Origin: Mixta gaviniae
Lineage (GTDB): Bacteria > Pseudomonadota > Gammaproteobacteria > Enterobacterales > Enterobacteriaceae
Reading direction: 5' to 3'
Length of the DNA stretch: 64,000 nucleotides
Assembly: GCF_002953195.1 (NCBI RefSeq)
Contig: NZ_CP026377.1
Location: 2,728,001-2,792,000, forward strand
The notes under the pieces are model-generated. The model worked only from the letters and a program-made list of their open reading frames with translations. It was not told the DNA's origin and made no database searches. The first letter of the stretch is position 1; each line of letters begins with the position of its first letter. Both the position numbers and the translations under genes were made by a program. Positions 10,085 through 18,248 of this stretch are shown one piece after another.

Positions 10085-10107
10085 AACGCCCTCGCAGGGA
10101 GGGCGTT
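10085..10107 (-). terminator. Terminator of the second flagellin gene
   Basis: Stem AACGCCCTC / GAGGGCGTT with a five-base loop, flanked by an A run on the plus strand, i.e. a T run on the minus strand. 24 bases past the flagellin stop at 10131. Confidence 0.85.
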
Positions 10108-10130
10108 TTCGACAGCGTAACCGGGAACGA

Positions 10131-11105
10131 TTAACGCAGCAGGGACAGCATGGTCTGCGGAACCTGGTTGGCCTGTGCCAGTACAGAGCTGCCAGCCTGC
10201 TGCAGGATCTGCGCGCGGGACATGTTGGACACTTCCGTCGCGTAATCAGAGTCCTGAATACGGCTGCGCGCTGCGGACAGGTTGTTCGTCGTATTGTTCA
10301 GGTTGGTGATGGTGGACTCAAAACGGTTCTGAGACGCACCCAGCAGGCTGCGCTGAGAGTCGACAGACTTGATGGCTGCATCAATCGCTTCCAGCGGCTT
10401 GGCTGCACCTGTAATGGCCCCACTAGCATCCACGCCGACACCCGCAGTTGCAGCAGCACCGCTGGCATCGATTTTACCCAGCAGAACGTCAAAGCCTTCT
10501 GCCTTAACAGTACGCGCGTTGCCGTTGATTTTAATGCTGGCGCTGTCGGTTGAAGCCGTATTCAGGGTTGACGTCCCGTCAGTTGCGATGGTACTCGCCA
10601 TATCCCAGCCGGAAGCTGCAGAAACCTGGATATCAATCTTCTCGCCGTCTTTTGCGCCAACCTGGAAGCTGAATTTCTTATCAGCGGCGTTGCTCAGTAC
10701 TTTGATGCCGTTGAAGTCGGTCTGGGCAGTTACGCGGCTGATTTCTTCCATACGCTGGTTAACTTCAGCCTGGATGGAGTCGATGTCTGAAGCAGAGTTG
10801 GAGCTGTTCTGCGCCTGAACGGTCAGGTCACGTACGCGCTGCAGGTTGTTGTTGATTTCGCTCAGCGCGCCTTCAGCGGTCTGCGCCAGAGAGATACCGT
10901 CGTTCGCGTTGCGTGCGGCTACGCCCAGGCCGTTGATGTTAGAGGTAAAGCGGTTAGCGATTGCCTGACCTGCTGCGTCATCTTTTGCACTGTTGATACG
11001 CAGACCAGAAGACAGGCGCTCGATCGCGGTGCCCAGAGAAGACTGAGATTTGCTCAGGTTGTTCTGAGTAGTCAGCGACAGAGTGTTAGTATTAATAACT
11101 GCCAT
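10131..11105 (-). CDS. fliC: Flagellin, copy 2
   Basis: Second flagellin of 324 residues, 320 identical to copy 1. Differences are A113, M169, T180 and A234 (copy 1: S, L, S, T), all in or near the surface-exposed middle. It lies closest to fliD, the place of fliC in E. coli, so this is probably the parental copy and the gene at 8953 the duplicate. It has its own sigma-28 promoter and terminator. The near identity in coding sequence, with unrelated leader sequence upstream, points to recent duplication or ongoing gene conversion. Confidence 0.98.
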   Translation of the reverse strand: MAVINTNTLSLTTQNNLSKSQSSLGTAIERLSSGLRINSAKDDAAGQAIANRFTSNINGLGVAARNANDGISLAQTAEGALSEINNNLQRVRDLTVQAQNSSNSASDIDSIQAEVNQRMEEISRVTAQTDFNGIKVLSNAADKKFSFQVGAKDGEKIDIQVSAASGWDMASTIATDGTSTLNTASTDSASIKINGNARTVKAEGFDVLLGKIDASGAAATAGVGVDASGAITGAAKPLEAIDAAIKSVDSQRSLLGASQNRFESTITNLNNTTNNLSAARSRIQDSDYATEVSNMSRAQILQQAGSSVLAQANQVPQTMLSLLR

Positions 11106-11176
11106 GATGGTTTTCCTTTAAAAAATTGGTTCAGATTCAGGCATCTGTTAAAGCGGCTTCATCACCGTCAACCTCA

Positions 11177-11203
11177 TTATCGACACCCCTAAACCAACCT
11201 TTA
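11177..11203 (-). promoter_or_regulatory. Sigma-28 promoter of flagellin copy 2
   Basis: Minus-strand TAAAGG at the -35 and GTCGATAA at the -10 with 15-base spacing between cores, about 70 bases before the start codon. The -10 octamer is identical to that of copy 1. Confidence 0.87.
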
Positions 11204-11295
11204 GAAAATTTTTCGAAAAAATCACAAAAGGGCTAAAGCCGGAACTGCAATAAAGAAGGGCTTTTTATCGCGCCATTGATTTTTTTTAGCGGGGC

Positions 11296-11322
11296 TAATC
11301 TTTTGTCGGACACTGCCGATAC
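11296..11322 (+). promoter_or_regulatory. Sigma-28 promoter of fliDST
   Basis: TAAT, 15 bases, then GCCGATAC, ending about 37 bases before the fliD start and divergent from the flagellin promoter. One mismatch from consensus in each element. Confidence 0.8.
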
Positions 11323-11359
11323 CCACTCCAGTGATAGTCAACCAACGAAGGATTACAAC

Positions 11360-12760
11360 ATGGCAACTGTTAGCTCCCTCGGTGCGGGTACCAGTCTCGA
11401 TCTGCAGACGTTGTATCAGAGCCTGGAGACATCGGAAAAAACACGCCTGACGCCAATCACCACGCAGCAAAGCTCGTATAAAGCGAAGCTGACCGCGTGG
11501 GGCATCGTGCAGACCTCGCTGTCGAAACTGCAGACCGCAGCCAATGCGCTGAAAAAGACCTCGGATATCGCATCGACCAAAGTCAGCAGCACCAATACCG
11601 CGTTCAGCGCGACGCTGGCGAATAACGCGACGGCGGGCAACTATTCGGTGGAAGTGAGCCAGCTGGCCAAAGCGCAATCGCTGCTCTCTAAAGCTGCCAC
11701 CAGCAAAGATACCGATCTGGGCGACAGCTCGCTGGCCTCGCGCACTATTACCATTGCGCAGAGCGGCCAGGCGAAGCCGATGACCGTCACGCTGACGCAG
11801 GATCAGACCAGCCTGGCGGATGTGCGCGATGCGATTAACAAACAGCAGGGCAGCGTTACCGCCAGTATCATCAAGTCTGACGACAATACCTACTATCTGT
11901 CGTTGACCTCGCGCGATACCGGTACCGCGAACGCCATGACAGTGACTACCGATGACAGCGCGCTGGCGCAGTATATCGGCTATGACAAGAACGCTGCTTC
12001 TAACGGCATGACCGAGCAGGTCGGCGCCGCTGACGCCAAACTGACCATTAACGGTGTAGCGATCACGCGCAGCAGCAATACCATCACTGACGCGCCGGAA
12101 GGGGTAACCCTGGCCCTGACGAAAACCAACGTCGGCAGCCCGGAAACGCTGACGGTGACCAAAGATAACCAGCCGATGGTTGATGCAGTACAGGCCTATG
12201 TCGACGCCTATAACTCGCTGCAGACCACCATCAGCAATCAGACGAAATATACCGCGGTCGAGCAAGGCAGCGACGCGCAAAGCACCAGTAATGGCGATCT
12301 GCTGGGCGACGGCACGCTGCGCAATATCCAGACGCGCCTGCGCTCAGTGCTGTCATCGTCGCAAAGCGGCGGTGATATTTCGCTGCTGTCGCAGATCGGC
12401 GTAACCCAGGATCTGAACGGCAAGCTGACGGTAGACAGCGACAAGCTGAACAAGGCGCTGAATGAGAAATCGACCAGCGTGGTGAATTTCCTGTCCGGCG
12501 ACGGTAAAACCACCGGCTTCGCAACGCAGGCCAGCAATCTGCTGGAGTCAATGCTCTCTTCTGAGGGGTCGGTGCAAAAAGCGGAAGACGGCATTAACAG
12601 CACGCTGAAGCGTCTTTCTACGCAGTACGATCAGGTAAACACCCAAATCACCGCGACGATGGCGCGCTATAAGTCGCAGTTTACCAGCCTGAGTACGCTG
12701 GTCTCTTCCCTGACGCAAACCGGGAACTACCTGACGCAGCAGTTCTCTGCAATGAGCTAA
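11360..12760 (+). CDS. fliD: Flagellar filament cap protein (FliD)
   Basis: Forms the pentameric cap (HAP2) that folds exported flagellin at the filament tip. The start is ATG at 11360 (MATVSSLGAGTSLDLQTL), not the frame's earlier ATG, because it matches the family N-terminus and gives 466 residues, the E. coli size. The conserved N-terminal LxLQTLYQSLETSEKTRLTPI region and the C-terminal coiled coil ending in SLTQTGNYLTQQFSAMS are present. First gene of the fliDST operon. Confidence 0.97.
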   Translation: MATVSSLGAGTSLDLQTLYQSLETSEKTRLTPITTQQSSYKAKLTAWGIVQTSLSKLQTAANALKKTSDIASTKVSSTNTAFSATLANNATAGNYSVEVSQLAKAQSLLSKAATSKDTDLGDSSLASRTITIAQSGQAKPMTVTLTQDQTSLADVRDAINKQQGSVTASIIKSDDNTYYLSLTSRDTGTANAMTVTTDDSALAQYIGYDKNAASNGMTEQVGAADAKLTINGVAITRSSNTITDAPEGVTLALTKTNVGSPETLTVTKDNQPMVDAVQAYVDAYNSLQTTISNQTKYTAVEQGSDAQSTSNGDLLGDGTLRNIQTRLRSVLSSSQSGGDISLLSQIGVTQDLNGKLTVDSDKLNKALNEKSTSVVNFLSGDGKTTGFATQASNLLESMLSSEGSVQKAEDGINSTLKRLSTQYDQVNTQITATMARYKSQFTSLSTLVSSLTQTGNYLTQQFSAMS

Positions 12761-12774
12761 TTCGAGGATTAAAC

Positions 12775-13176
12775 ATGTACGCGAAATCGGGAATTCAGGC
12801 CTACGCACAGGTTGGTGTGGAAAGTGCCGTGATGAGCGCCAGCCCGCATCAGCTGGTGGTATTGCTTTTTGACGGCGCGCTGAGCGCGATGAAGAAAGCC
12901 ACTATTTTGATGGAACAGGGTGATATTCCCGGCAAGGGCCAGGCGCTTTCCAAAGCGATCAATATCATTAGCAATGGTCTGCGTGCAGGTCTTAACCACG
13001 AGGCCGGCGGCGAGATCGCCGGCAATCTCGACAACCTGTATGAATATATGACGCGCCGTCTGCTGCAGGCCAACCTGAATAACGATCTCTCCGCTATCGA
13101 AGAGGTTGAACGGTTGCTGAGCAATATCGCCGACGCCTGGAAAGAGATCGGACCTAACGCCGCGCAGGACGCCTGA
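12775..13176 (+). CDS. fliS: Flagellin export chaperone (FliS)
   Basis: Binds the flagellin C-terminus in the cytoplasm and prevents early polymerisation. 133 residues with the family marks YAKSGIQAYAQVGVES, SPHQLVVLLFDGAL and EMTRRLLQAN-like helices. It begins 14 bases after fliD and ends two bases before fliT. Confidence 0.97.
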   Translation: MYAKSGIQAYAQVGVESAVMSASPHQLVVLLFDGALSAMKKATILMEQGDIPGKGQALSKAINIISNGLRAGLNHEAGGEIAGNLDNLYEYMTRRLLQANLNNDLSAIEEVERLLSNIADAWKEIGPNAAQDA

Positions 13177-13178
13177 TA

Positions 13179-13538
13179 ATGTCAGATAACCTTGATTTGC
13201 TCCGCCGCTATCAGCAATTGCTGATGCTCAGCAATACCATGCTCTCGCTGGCGAAACAGGGCCAGTGGGACGCGCTTATCGGCCACGAGGTCGGCTATCT
13301 GCAGGCGGTGGAAAGCATCACGCAGGCGGTAGACGCCGCCGCCCTGCCCGCGGCGGTGCAGTCGCAAATCCGTCCGCTGCTGCGGCAGCTGCTGGATAAC
13401 GAAACCCTGATAAAAGACCTGCTTGCCAGCCGGATGGATGAGCTGCGCACGCTGGTGAATCAGGGGAGCCAGCAGCAAAACGTCTCTTCCGCCTACGGGC
13501 GTTTTTCCGGCAATGTTCTCTATCCTTCCGATCGTTAA
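13179..13538 (+). CDS. fliT: Flagellar chaperone and FlhDC regulator (FliT)
   Basis: Small helical chaperone for FliD, which in enterics also binds FlhDC and lowers class 2 transcription. 119 residues, last gene of fliDST. It is recognised by position, size and the N-terminal LLRRYQQLLMLSNTMLSLAKQGQWDALI helix. FliT sequences diverge strongly, so position carries much of the call. Confidence 0.93.
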   Translation: MSDNLDLLRRYQQLLMLSNTMLSLAKQGQWDALIGHEVGYLQAVESITQAVDAAALPAAVQSQIRPLLRQLLDNETLIKDLLASRMDELRTLVNQGSQQQNVSSAYGRFSGNVLYPSDR

Positions 13539-13644
13539 TCTGCTGCTTTAAGGCGGGAAAGGCGGAAAATTTACGCCTCCCCCGCCCGCTCCGCTTCCGC
13601 TGATCCATACTTGCAGTTCAACGGGCGCGAAATGGAGCAAGGAT

Positions 13645-15152
13645 ATGCATAACCCCACGCTACTGCAGTTTTTTCACTGGTACTATCCGGACGGCGGTCA
13701 GCTGTGGCCGGAAGCGGCCGCGCGCGCCGCCTGGCTGGCGGAGATCGGCATTACCGCGGTCTGGCTTCCGCCCTGTTATAAAGGTGAAACGGGCGCCTGC
13801 TCGGTAGGCTACGATCCCTACGATCTTTTCGATCTTGGCGAGTTCGATCAAAAAGGCGGTCGCGCCACCAAATATGGCGATAAGCAGCAGCTGCTGAAGG
13901 CGGTGGAGACGCTGCGTCGCCACGATCTCGGCGTGCTACTGGATGTGGTGCTGAACCATAAAATGGGCGCCGACGAAAAGGAACGCATCCGGGTTAACCG
14001 GGTCAACCCCGATAACCGCGATGAGATCGATGCCGAAGCGATTGAGGCGGAGGCCTGGACGCGCTTCACCTTCCCGGCACGCGCGGGAAAATATTCACGC
14101 TTTGTCTGGGACTATAAATGTTTCAGCGGCGTCGATCATATCGAAAACCCCGACGAAACCGGCATCTTCAAAATCATCAACGACTATACCGACGACGGCT
14201 GGAGCGAGCAGGTCGACGATGAGTTGGGTAATTTTGATTATTTAATGGGCGCCAATATCGATTTCCGCAATCGCGCGGTGGCCGAAGAGTTAAAGTACTG
14301 GGCGCGCTGGATAATGAATGAGTTGCCCTGCACCGGCTTTCGGCTCGATGCGGTAAAGCATATCCCGGCCTGGTTCTATCAACAGTGGATTACTCATATC
14401 GAAGAGACGGCATCGCAGCCGATGTTTTTCGTCGCTGAATATTGGTCCCACGATGTGGAAAAACTGCTGCGCTATCTGCATCAGGTTGAGGGCAAGACGC
14501 TGCTGTTCGATGCTCCACTGCAGCTTAATTTTCATTACGCCTCGACGCAGGGCGCGGATTACGATCTGCGCACTCTTTTCGACAATACGCTGGCGGCGCG
14601 CGATCCGCTGCATGCGGTGACGCTGGTGGCTAACCACGATACGCAACCGCTGCAGTCGCTGGAAGCGCCGGTAGAGTCATGGTTTAAACCGCTGGCCTAC
14701 GCCTTGATCTTGCTGCGCGAACAGGGCGTGCCGACGGTGTTCTACCCCGATCTGTTCGGCGCCTGCTATCAGGATGACGGCGACGCGGGGAACAGTACAC
14801 CGTTGAGATGCCGGCGGTGGCGGAGCTGGAAGCACTGATCCGCGCGCGTCGGCGCTATGCGCACGGCGCGCAGACCGACTATTTCGATCATGTTAACTGT
14901 ATCGCCTTCAGCCGCAGCGGCACCGCACAACAGCCCGGCTGCGTCGTGGTGCTTTCGAACGGCGATGACGGTGAAAAATGGATTACGCTGGGCGAGGCCC
15001 TGGCGGGCAGCGCATGGTGTGACCTTCTTGGCCATCGTCAGGAGCTGGTCACGCTCGATGAAAACGGCGGCGCGCTGTTTTATTGCAACGCCGGCAGCGT
15101 GAGCGTTTGGGTCATGGCGGACACGCTGGAAAAAGATGACGGAACATTTTAA
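13645..15152 (+). pseudogene. amyA: Cytoplasmic alpha-amylase, frameshifted
   Basis: GH13 amylase that hydrolyses intracellular alpha-1,4-glucan. The catalytic landmarks are present: [21 protein letters not shown] (nucleophile Asp), FVAEYW (acid Glu) and VANHDTQP. The frame breaks in the run of four G at 14787-14790: it reads on to a stop at 14838, while the correct C-terminal 120 residues ([21 protein letters not shown] to the SVSVWVM end) continue in another frame to 15152. One additional G would restore a protein of about 502 residues, close to the 495 of E. coli. Either a true loss-of-function indel or a homopolymer sequencing error. The rest shows no decay, which favours a recent or artefactual break. 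Confidence 0.88.
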
Positions 15153-15235
15153 ACACGGCGGCAGGCCGCGCGTTAAACCGCAGCGGATAACGCAAGCCGG
15201 ACCGGCAAGCAGGACGCGCCGGTGAGGAGATCATC

Positions 15236-15257
15236 ATGACGCGCCAGAGCGCGTCAT
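15236..15257. terminator. Hairpin between amyA and yedD
   Basis: Perfect nine-base inverted repeat ATGACGCGC / GCGCGTCAT with a four-base loop, placed between the convergent ends of amyA and yedD. There is no clear T run, so it is a weak or factor-dependent terminator at best. Confidence 0.4.
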
Positions 15258-15266
15258 GCGGCAGGT

Positions 15267-15746
15267 TTACTGCGCCGTCTGAGCCGCCGGCTCAGCGAAA
15301 ACGGCGCGCATGTTATGCGGCTCGATATCCTGAATCACTGTCGCGTCCGGCTGGGCGCTCATCTGCTCCAGCGCCTGCTGACACTCCAGCGTAGGCTGTT
15401 CGACTTTTTTTAGCGTCAGCTTGTCGTAGTGCAGCTCGTCGCCTTCCAGCTCCAGCGGCATAACGCGCAGCTGCTTGTTGATATTGACGTACTGGCCATC
15501 CAGCAGCGTTAGCTTACCCGGTTTGGCGATGACGCGCTGCCACTGGCGGCAGTCCAGCGTGTCGCCCTGCGCGGTAATAATCAGGCTGCCCAGCGCCCGA
15601 TCGCTGATCAGCCCGCGTTGCGGGCCGGTAGTTTGCCAGTAACCCTGCAGGTTGGCCGGCGCCGGCGTTTTCACCGCCTGCTGGTATTGAGTAATCTGCG
15701 CACAGCCCGTCAGCGCCAGCGCGCCCAACAGCATCCACTTTTTCAT
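15267..15746 (-). CDS. yedD: YedD family lipoprotein
   Basis: 159-residue predicted lipoprotein. Signal peptide MKKWMLLGALALTGC with the lipobox LTGC, so Cys15 would be acylated; Ala and Gln follow it, so outer-membrane sorting is expected. The body (LQGYWQTTGPQRGLISDRALGSLII, DCRQWQRVIAKPGKL) matches E. coli YedD, also next to amyA. Function unknown. Confidence 0.9.
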   Translation of the reverse strand: MKKWMLLGALALTGCAQITQYQQAVKTPAPANLQGYWQTTGPQRGLISDRALGSLIITAQGDTLDCRQWQRVIAKPGKLTLLDGQYVNINKQLRVMPLELEGDELHYDKLTLKKVEQPTLECQQALEQMSAQPDATVIQDIEPHNMRAVFAEPAAQTAQ

Positions 15747-15957
15747 TCTGGCTCCCTAACCTTCGTTCAATGGCGGCTACGTTATAATTTTCCCCTGGGC
15801 GGCGCAAGATACTTAGGCCCTGAAGCGCGTTATCGCCGCCCGGCACTCGGTGACGCCGCATCGCCTGGCCAACATTCCCGCAAACGACCGCCCCTTTCCT
15901 GACAGTCGGCCCGTGTCAGGTTACACTTAAAGCCATTTTGATTTACAGGTTACTTTC

Positions 15958-16281
15958 ATGAAAACGCCCCAGGAATATTACGCCATTGCACGCTCGATGT
16001 TTTTATCCGCTCACCCTGATTTTCAGGCGGCGCTGGATGATTTGAAACAGGAAGATGCCGACGCCATGAATATGTCGCTGCCACAATACCGCAGCATGCA
16101 GGCAGACAGGCTTTACGCCTCATTTCTGCGCGCCAGAAACCAGGACGCCATCCTATTTTCCATCCAGCTGGCGGAGCCGGATAAAGAGGTGGCGATGCAG
16201 GCAATTGAAGCCTATCTCAAAGATCATGCCACTGCGCTGGGCATGACGTGGGAAGAATTTTGCGAGAAAAACGAGCTGTAG
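15958..16281 (+). CDS. DUF6388-like small cytoplasmic protein
   Basis: 107 residues, no signal peptide or membrane segment. Rich in acidic residues and helices (AAHPDFQAALDDLKQEDADAM-type N-terminus; C-terminal TALGMTWEEFCEKNEL). I recall a similar family annotated DUF6388 in enterobacteria, but this is from memory. Divergent from yedD with a 210-base gap between them. Function unknown. Confidence 0.7.
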   Translation: MKTPQEYYAIARSMFLSAHPDFQAALDDLKQEDADAMNMSLPQYRSMQADRLYASFLRARNQDAILFSIQLAEPDKEVAMQAIEAYLKDHATALGMTWEEFCEKNEL

Positions 16282-16378
16282 CCTGCGGGTGCCGCCCGGC
16301 GAATAACGCCGCTAGCGGAGCCTGATACAGGTTTGCCGCGCCGGCGGTTACGCATCGCGCCTGCCGCCGGAACGAAGG

Positions 16379-16678
16379 TTACATTTTCTGCCGCGTCGGC
16401 GCAGAGACCTCATCGACGTAGCGCGTGACCGCCAGCAACCGGTTAATGTGGGTCAGCAGCAAATCGACATCCGACTGCACCACGTCAGATGAGGCCTGCG
16501 TCGCCGCGATAACCGCATTGTTGATGTTGGTCTCAATGCTATCCGATCCCTCTTTTCCCGCCGTCAGCAGCAGCGCGGCAATCAACAGTGACTGCGCTTC
16601 AACCTGCGCCGTCATCTCTTTCGCCTCCACATCCATTTTTGCCAGCTTCATTAAAATATCAATCACAAGGTTTTTCAT
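16379..16678 (-). CDS. iraP: IraP-like anti-adapter protein
   Basis: In E. coli IraP binds the adapter RssB and so protects sigma S from ClpXP. The N-terminus MKNLVIDILMKLAKMDVEAK followed by EMTAQVEAQSLLIAALLL lines up closely with IraP ([20 protein letters not shown], then ELCAQVEALEIIVTAML). The C-terminal 60 residues diverge and the protein is longer (99 against 86). The start is ATG at 16678: a GGAG lies about ten bases upstream, and the 27 residues of the longer frame are Arg-rich and unlike the family. Not at the E. coli iraP locus. Role inferred from the N-terminal match. Confidence 0.65.
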   Translation of the reverse strand: MKNLVIDILMKLAKMDVEAKEMTAQVEAQSLLIAALLLTAGKEGSDSIETNINNAVIAATQASSDVVQSDVDLLLTHINRLLAVTRYVDEVSAPTRQKM

Positions 16679-16800
16679 CGTTCGTCTCCGCCTGTTTTTA
16701 TCACCGACATTAACATTCACGGCGTTTACTCTGTATAGGACAATGCGGAAAGCGGCCAAAGCGTGATTTTCTTATCGTGAGGGGCGAAAAATGCATTTGA

Positions 16801-16820
16801 TACTGTTTACTTATCCAGTA
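16801..16820 (+). promoter_or_regulatory. LexA-binding SOS box upstream of dinI-like gene
   Basis: TACTGTTTACTTATCCAGTA contains the obligatory CTG-N10-CAG with AT-rich centre and flanking TA/TA. Only 47 bases before the start at 16868, so the gene should be damage-inducible. Confidence 0.87.
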
Positions 16821-16867
16821 TGATAGCTGGCGCTTCACGCGGTGCGGAATCAAGAGGATTGCTACCC

Positions 16868-17107
16868 ATGTTTGTTGAACTGATTTATGACAAGCGCAAT
16901 GTTGCCGGCTTGCCTGGCGCGCACGAACTTATTCTGGAAGAGCTGCAGAAACGTATTCACCGCACTTTTCCGGATGCTGAGGTGAAAGCCAAAGCGATGC
17001 AGCGCAACGCCATTGAGAGCGATGCCAGCAAAAGCGACAAATCGATTATTATCCGCATCGTTGAAGAGATGTTTGACGAAGCGGATATGTGGCTGGTGGC
17101 GGAATAA
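16868..17107 (+). CDS. DinI-family protein
   Basis: 79-residue member of the DinI/MsgA family. E. coli DinI binds RecA filaments and moderates co-protease activity. The start is ATG at 16868 (MFVELIYDKRNVAGLPGAHE), matching DinI-like proteins, rather than the upstream ATG in frame, which lies in the SOS box. The C-terminal acidic helix (EEMFDEADMWLVAE) is the RecA-contact signature of the family. A LexA box precedes it and a strong terminator follows, making it a single-gene SOS unit. Confidence 0.9.
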   Translation: MFVELIYDKRNVAGLPGAHELILEELQKRIHRTFPDAEVKAKAMQRNAIESDASKSDKSIIIRIVEEMFDEADMWLVAE

Positions 17108-17126
17108 ACCGCCTGCCCGCATAAAA

Positions 17127-17146
17127 AACCGCCCTTCGGGGCGGTT
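17127..17146 (+). terminator. Terminator of dinI-like gene
   Basis: AACCGCCC / GGGCGGTT stem with a TTCG loop and a following run of T, 20 bases past the stop. The A run on its left also serves the convergent small gene at 17156. Confidence 0.9.
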
Positions 17147-17155
17147 TTTTTTCGG

Positions 17156-17296
17156 TTAGATGACCTGAGTCGGATCCGGGTCGTCGTCGTCATCTTCCAG
17201 CGGATCGACACCGTCTTCGTCTGCGATCTCATCAGGCGTTTGGGGTACCGGCTCATCATCTTCCAGCGGATCGACTGCATCAGGGCGCTCTGACAT
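17156..17296 (-). CDS. Highly acidic 46-residue protein with internal repeat
   Basis: Small ORF starting at ATG 17296 with a GGAGG ribosome site (CTGGAGGTT) just upstream. The product has about 17 Asp/Glu in 46 residues and repeats VDPLEDD twice (near residues 8 and 30), separated by PVPQTPDEIADEDG. Expected to be disordered and cytoplasmic. I recognise no family. The strong ribosome site and the terminator it shares with the neighbour support translation. Confidence 0.65.
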   Translation of the reverse strand: MSERPDAVDPLEDDEPVPQTPDEIADEDGVDPLEDDDDDPDPTQVI

Positions 17297-17423
17297 CATA
17301 ACCTCCAGTAGCCCGACAGGGGCTTAATCAGTATAGGCCGGCGTCACGATCGTCCAGTGAACAAATCTTCCTCTTGCCGCTGAGGTCACAGTTGTGTGAA
17401 ATCGCCCTTTTTCAGGCATAAAA

Positions 17424-17445
17424 AAAGCCCACCGAAGTGGGCTTT
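17424..17445. terminator. Terminator downstream of the cold-shock gene
   Basis: Nine-base stem AAAGCCCAC / GTGGGCTTT with a CGAA loop and A/T runs on both sides. It may end the csp transcript (its stop lies 130 bases away) and the opposite-strand side. Confidence 0.85.
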
Positions 17446-17576
17446 TTTTCAAACCGGCAAATGATTCATTTGCCGCATTTGCATGTCACGCTGTCGTCAT
17501 TGCCTTGATGTTTTGCCTTCGCTGCTCGGGTTATTACCGTCATCGCTACCGGAAGGGCTATCAAGACTAAGGCGTC

Positions 17577-17789
17577 TTACAGCGCAACTACGTTCGTTGC
17601 TGAAGGGCCTTTCGCGCCGTTCTCAACAGAGAACTGCACTTTCTGACCTTCATCAAGGGTTTTGAAATCGTTGCTCTGGATAGCAGAGAAATGTACGAAT
17701 ACATCTTTGCTGCCGTCTTCCGGAGAGATAAAGCCGAAGCCTTTTTCAGCGTTGAACCATTTTACTAAACCAGTCATTTTATTAGACAT
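17577..17789 (-). CDS. Cold-shock protein of the CspA family
   Basis: 70-residue OB-fold RNA/DNA chaperone. RNP1 ([11 protein letters not shown]) and RNP2 (VFVHFSAIQ) are intact. The N-terminus [20 protein letters not shown] is that of the cold-induced CspA/CspB/CspG group rather than the constitutive CspC/CspE. The long structured leader supports cold induction. Which E. coli paralogue it corresponds to cannot be decided from sequence alone. Confidence 0.95.
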   Translation of the reverse strand: MSNKMTGLVKWFNAEKGFGFISPEDGSKDVFVHFSAIQSNDFKTLDEGQKVQFSVENGAKGPSATNVVAL

Positions 17790-17964
17790 TGATACTTCCT
17801 TCTTTCATTGAGGAGCCAGCTTATGTGGCATAAAAGGTCTGTATTGCAGAGAATACTTATTGGGCACTTAGAAGAGGCTCACGAAGAAGGGGTATCTGAG
17901 ATAACGCTTTAAATGAGGACTGCTTTACTAAAACTGCTTTCATAAGGTCTGTCTTCCAAACCGA
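17790..17964 (-). promoter_or_regulatory. cspA-type 5' leader (RNA thermoregulator)
   Basis: Read on the minus strand the 174-base untranslated region begins CGGTTTGGAAGACAGACC, continues with AAAGCAGTTTTAGTAAAGCA, and later GTTATCTCAGATACCCCTTC. The E. coli cspA mRNA starts ACGGTTTGACGTACAGACC and has AAAGCAGTGTAGTAAGGCA and GTTATCGTTGATACCCCTC in the same order and spacing. This is the cold-box leader whose temperature-dependent folding controls cspA mRNA stability and translation. Confidence 0.85.
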
Positions 17965-17970
17965 TGCGCC

Positions 17971-17999
17971 ATTTACTCATGGAAGCCGGTTGAGCGCAA
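17971..17999 (-). promoter_or_regulatory. Sigma-70 promoter of the cold-shock gene
   Basis: Minus-strand TTGCGC, 17 bases, then GTAAAT preceded by TGA (extended -10), placing the start seven bases later at the conserved CGG that begins cspA-type leaders. Confidence 0.65.
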
Positions 18000-18248
18000 G
18001 CTTTATTTTGAATTCTTTCTGAGTGGCTAAGCCTGCAAAAGCAAAAGGGATTTTTCTGCCGTTACGTTATTCATTGTAAAGAAACGTCTGCTCGGCTGCG
18101 GCAAAAAAGCGATGAACGGAGAGAAGGCGCGCAGGAAGTCGCTTTTACGAAAGTAAAGAAACGTCGATAAATAACGCGCCGCAACCTGTTTTGCCCTGTT
18201 TGAAACGCCCTATGGTTAACAACGTACATCCCGGCGCGGCATGGTCAT

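Noticed and set aside
12231..12603. Overlapping minus-strand ORFs inside fliD
   Set aside because: Codon-position mirror images of fliD without start signals.
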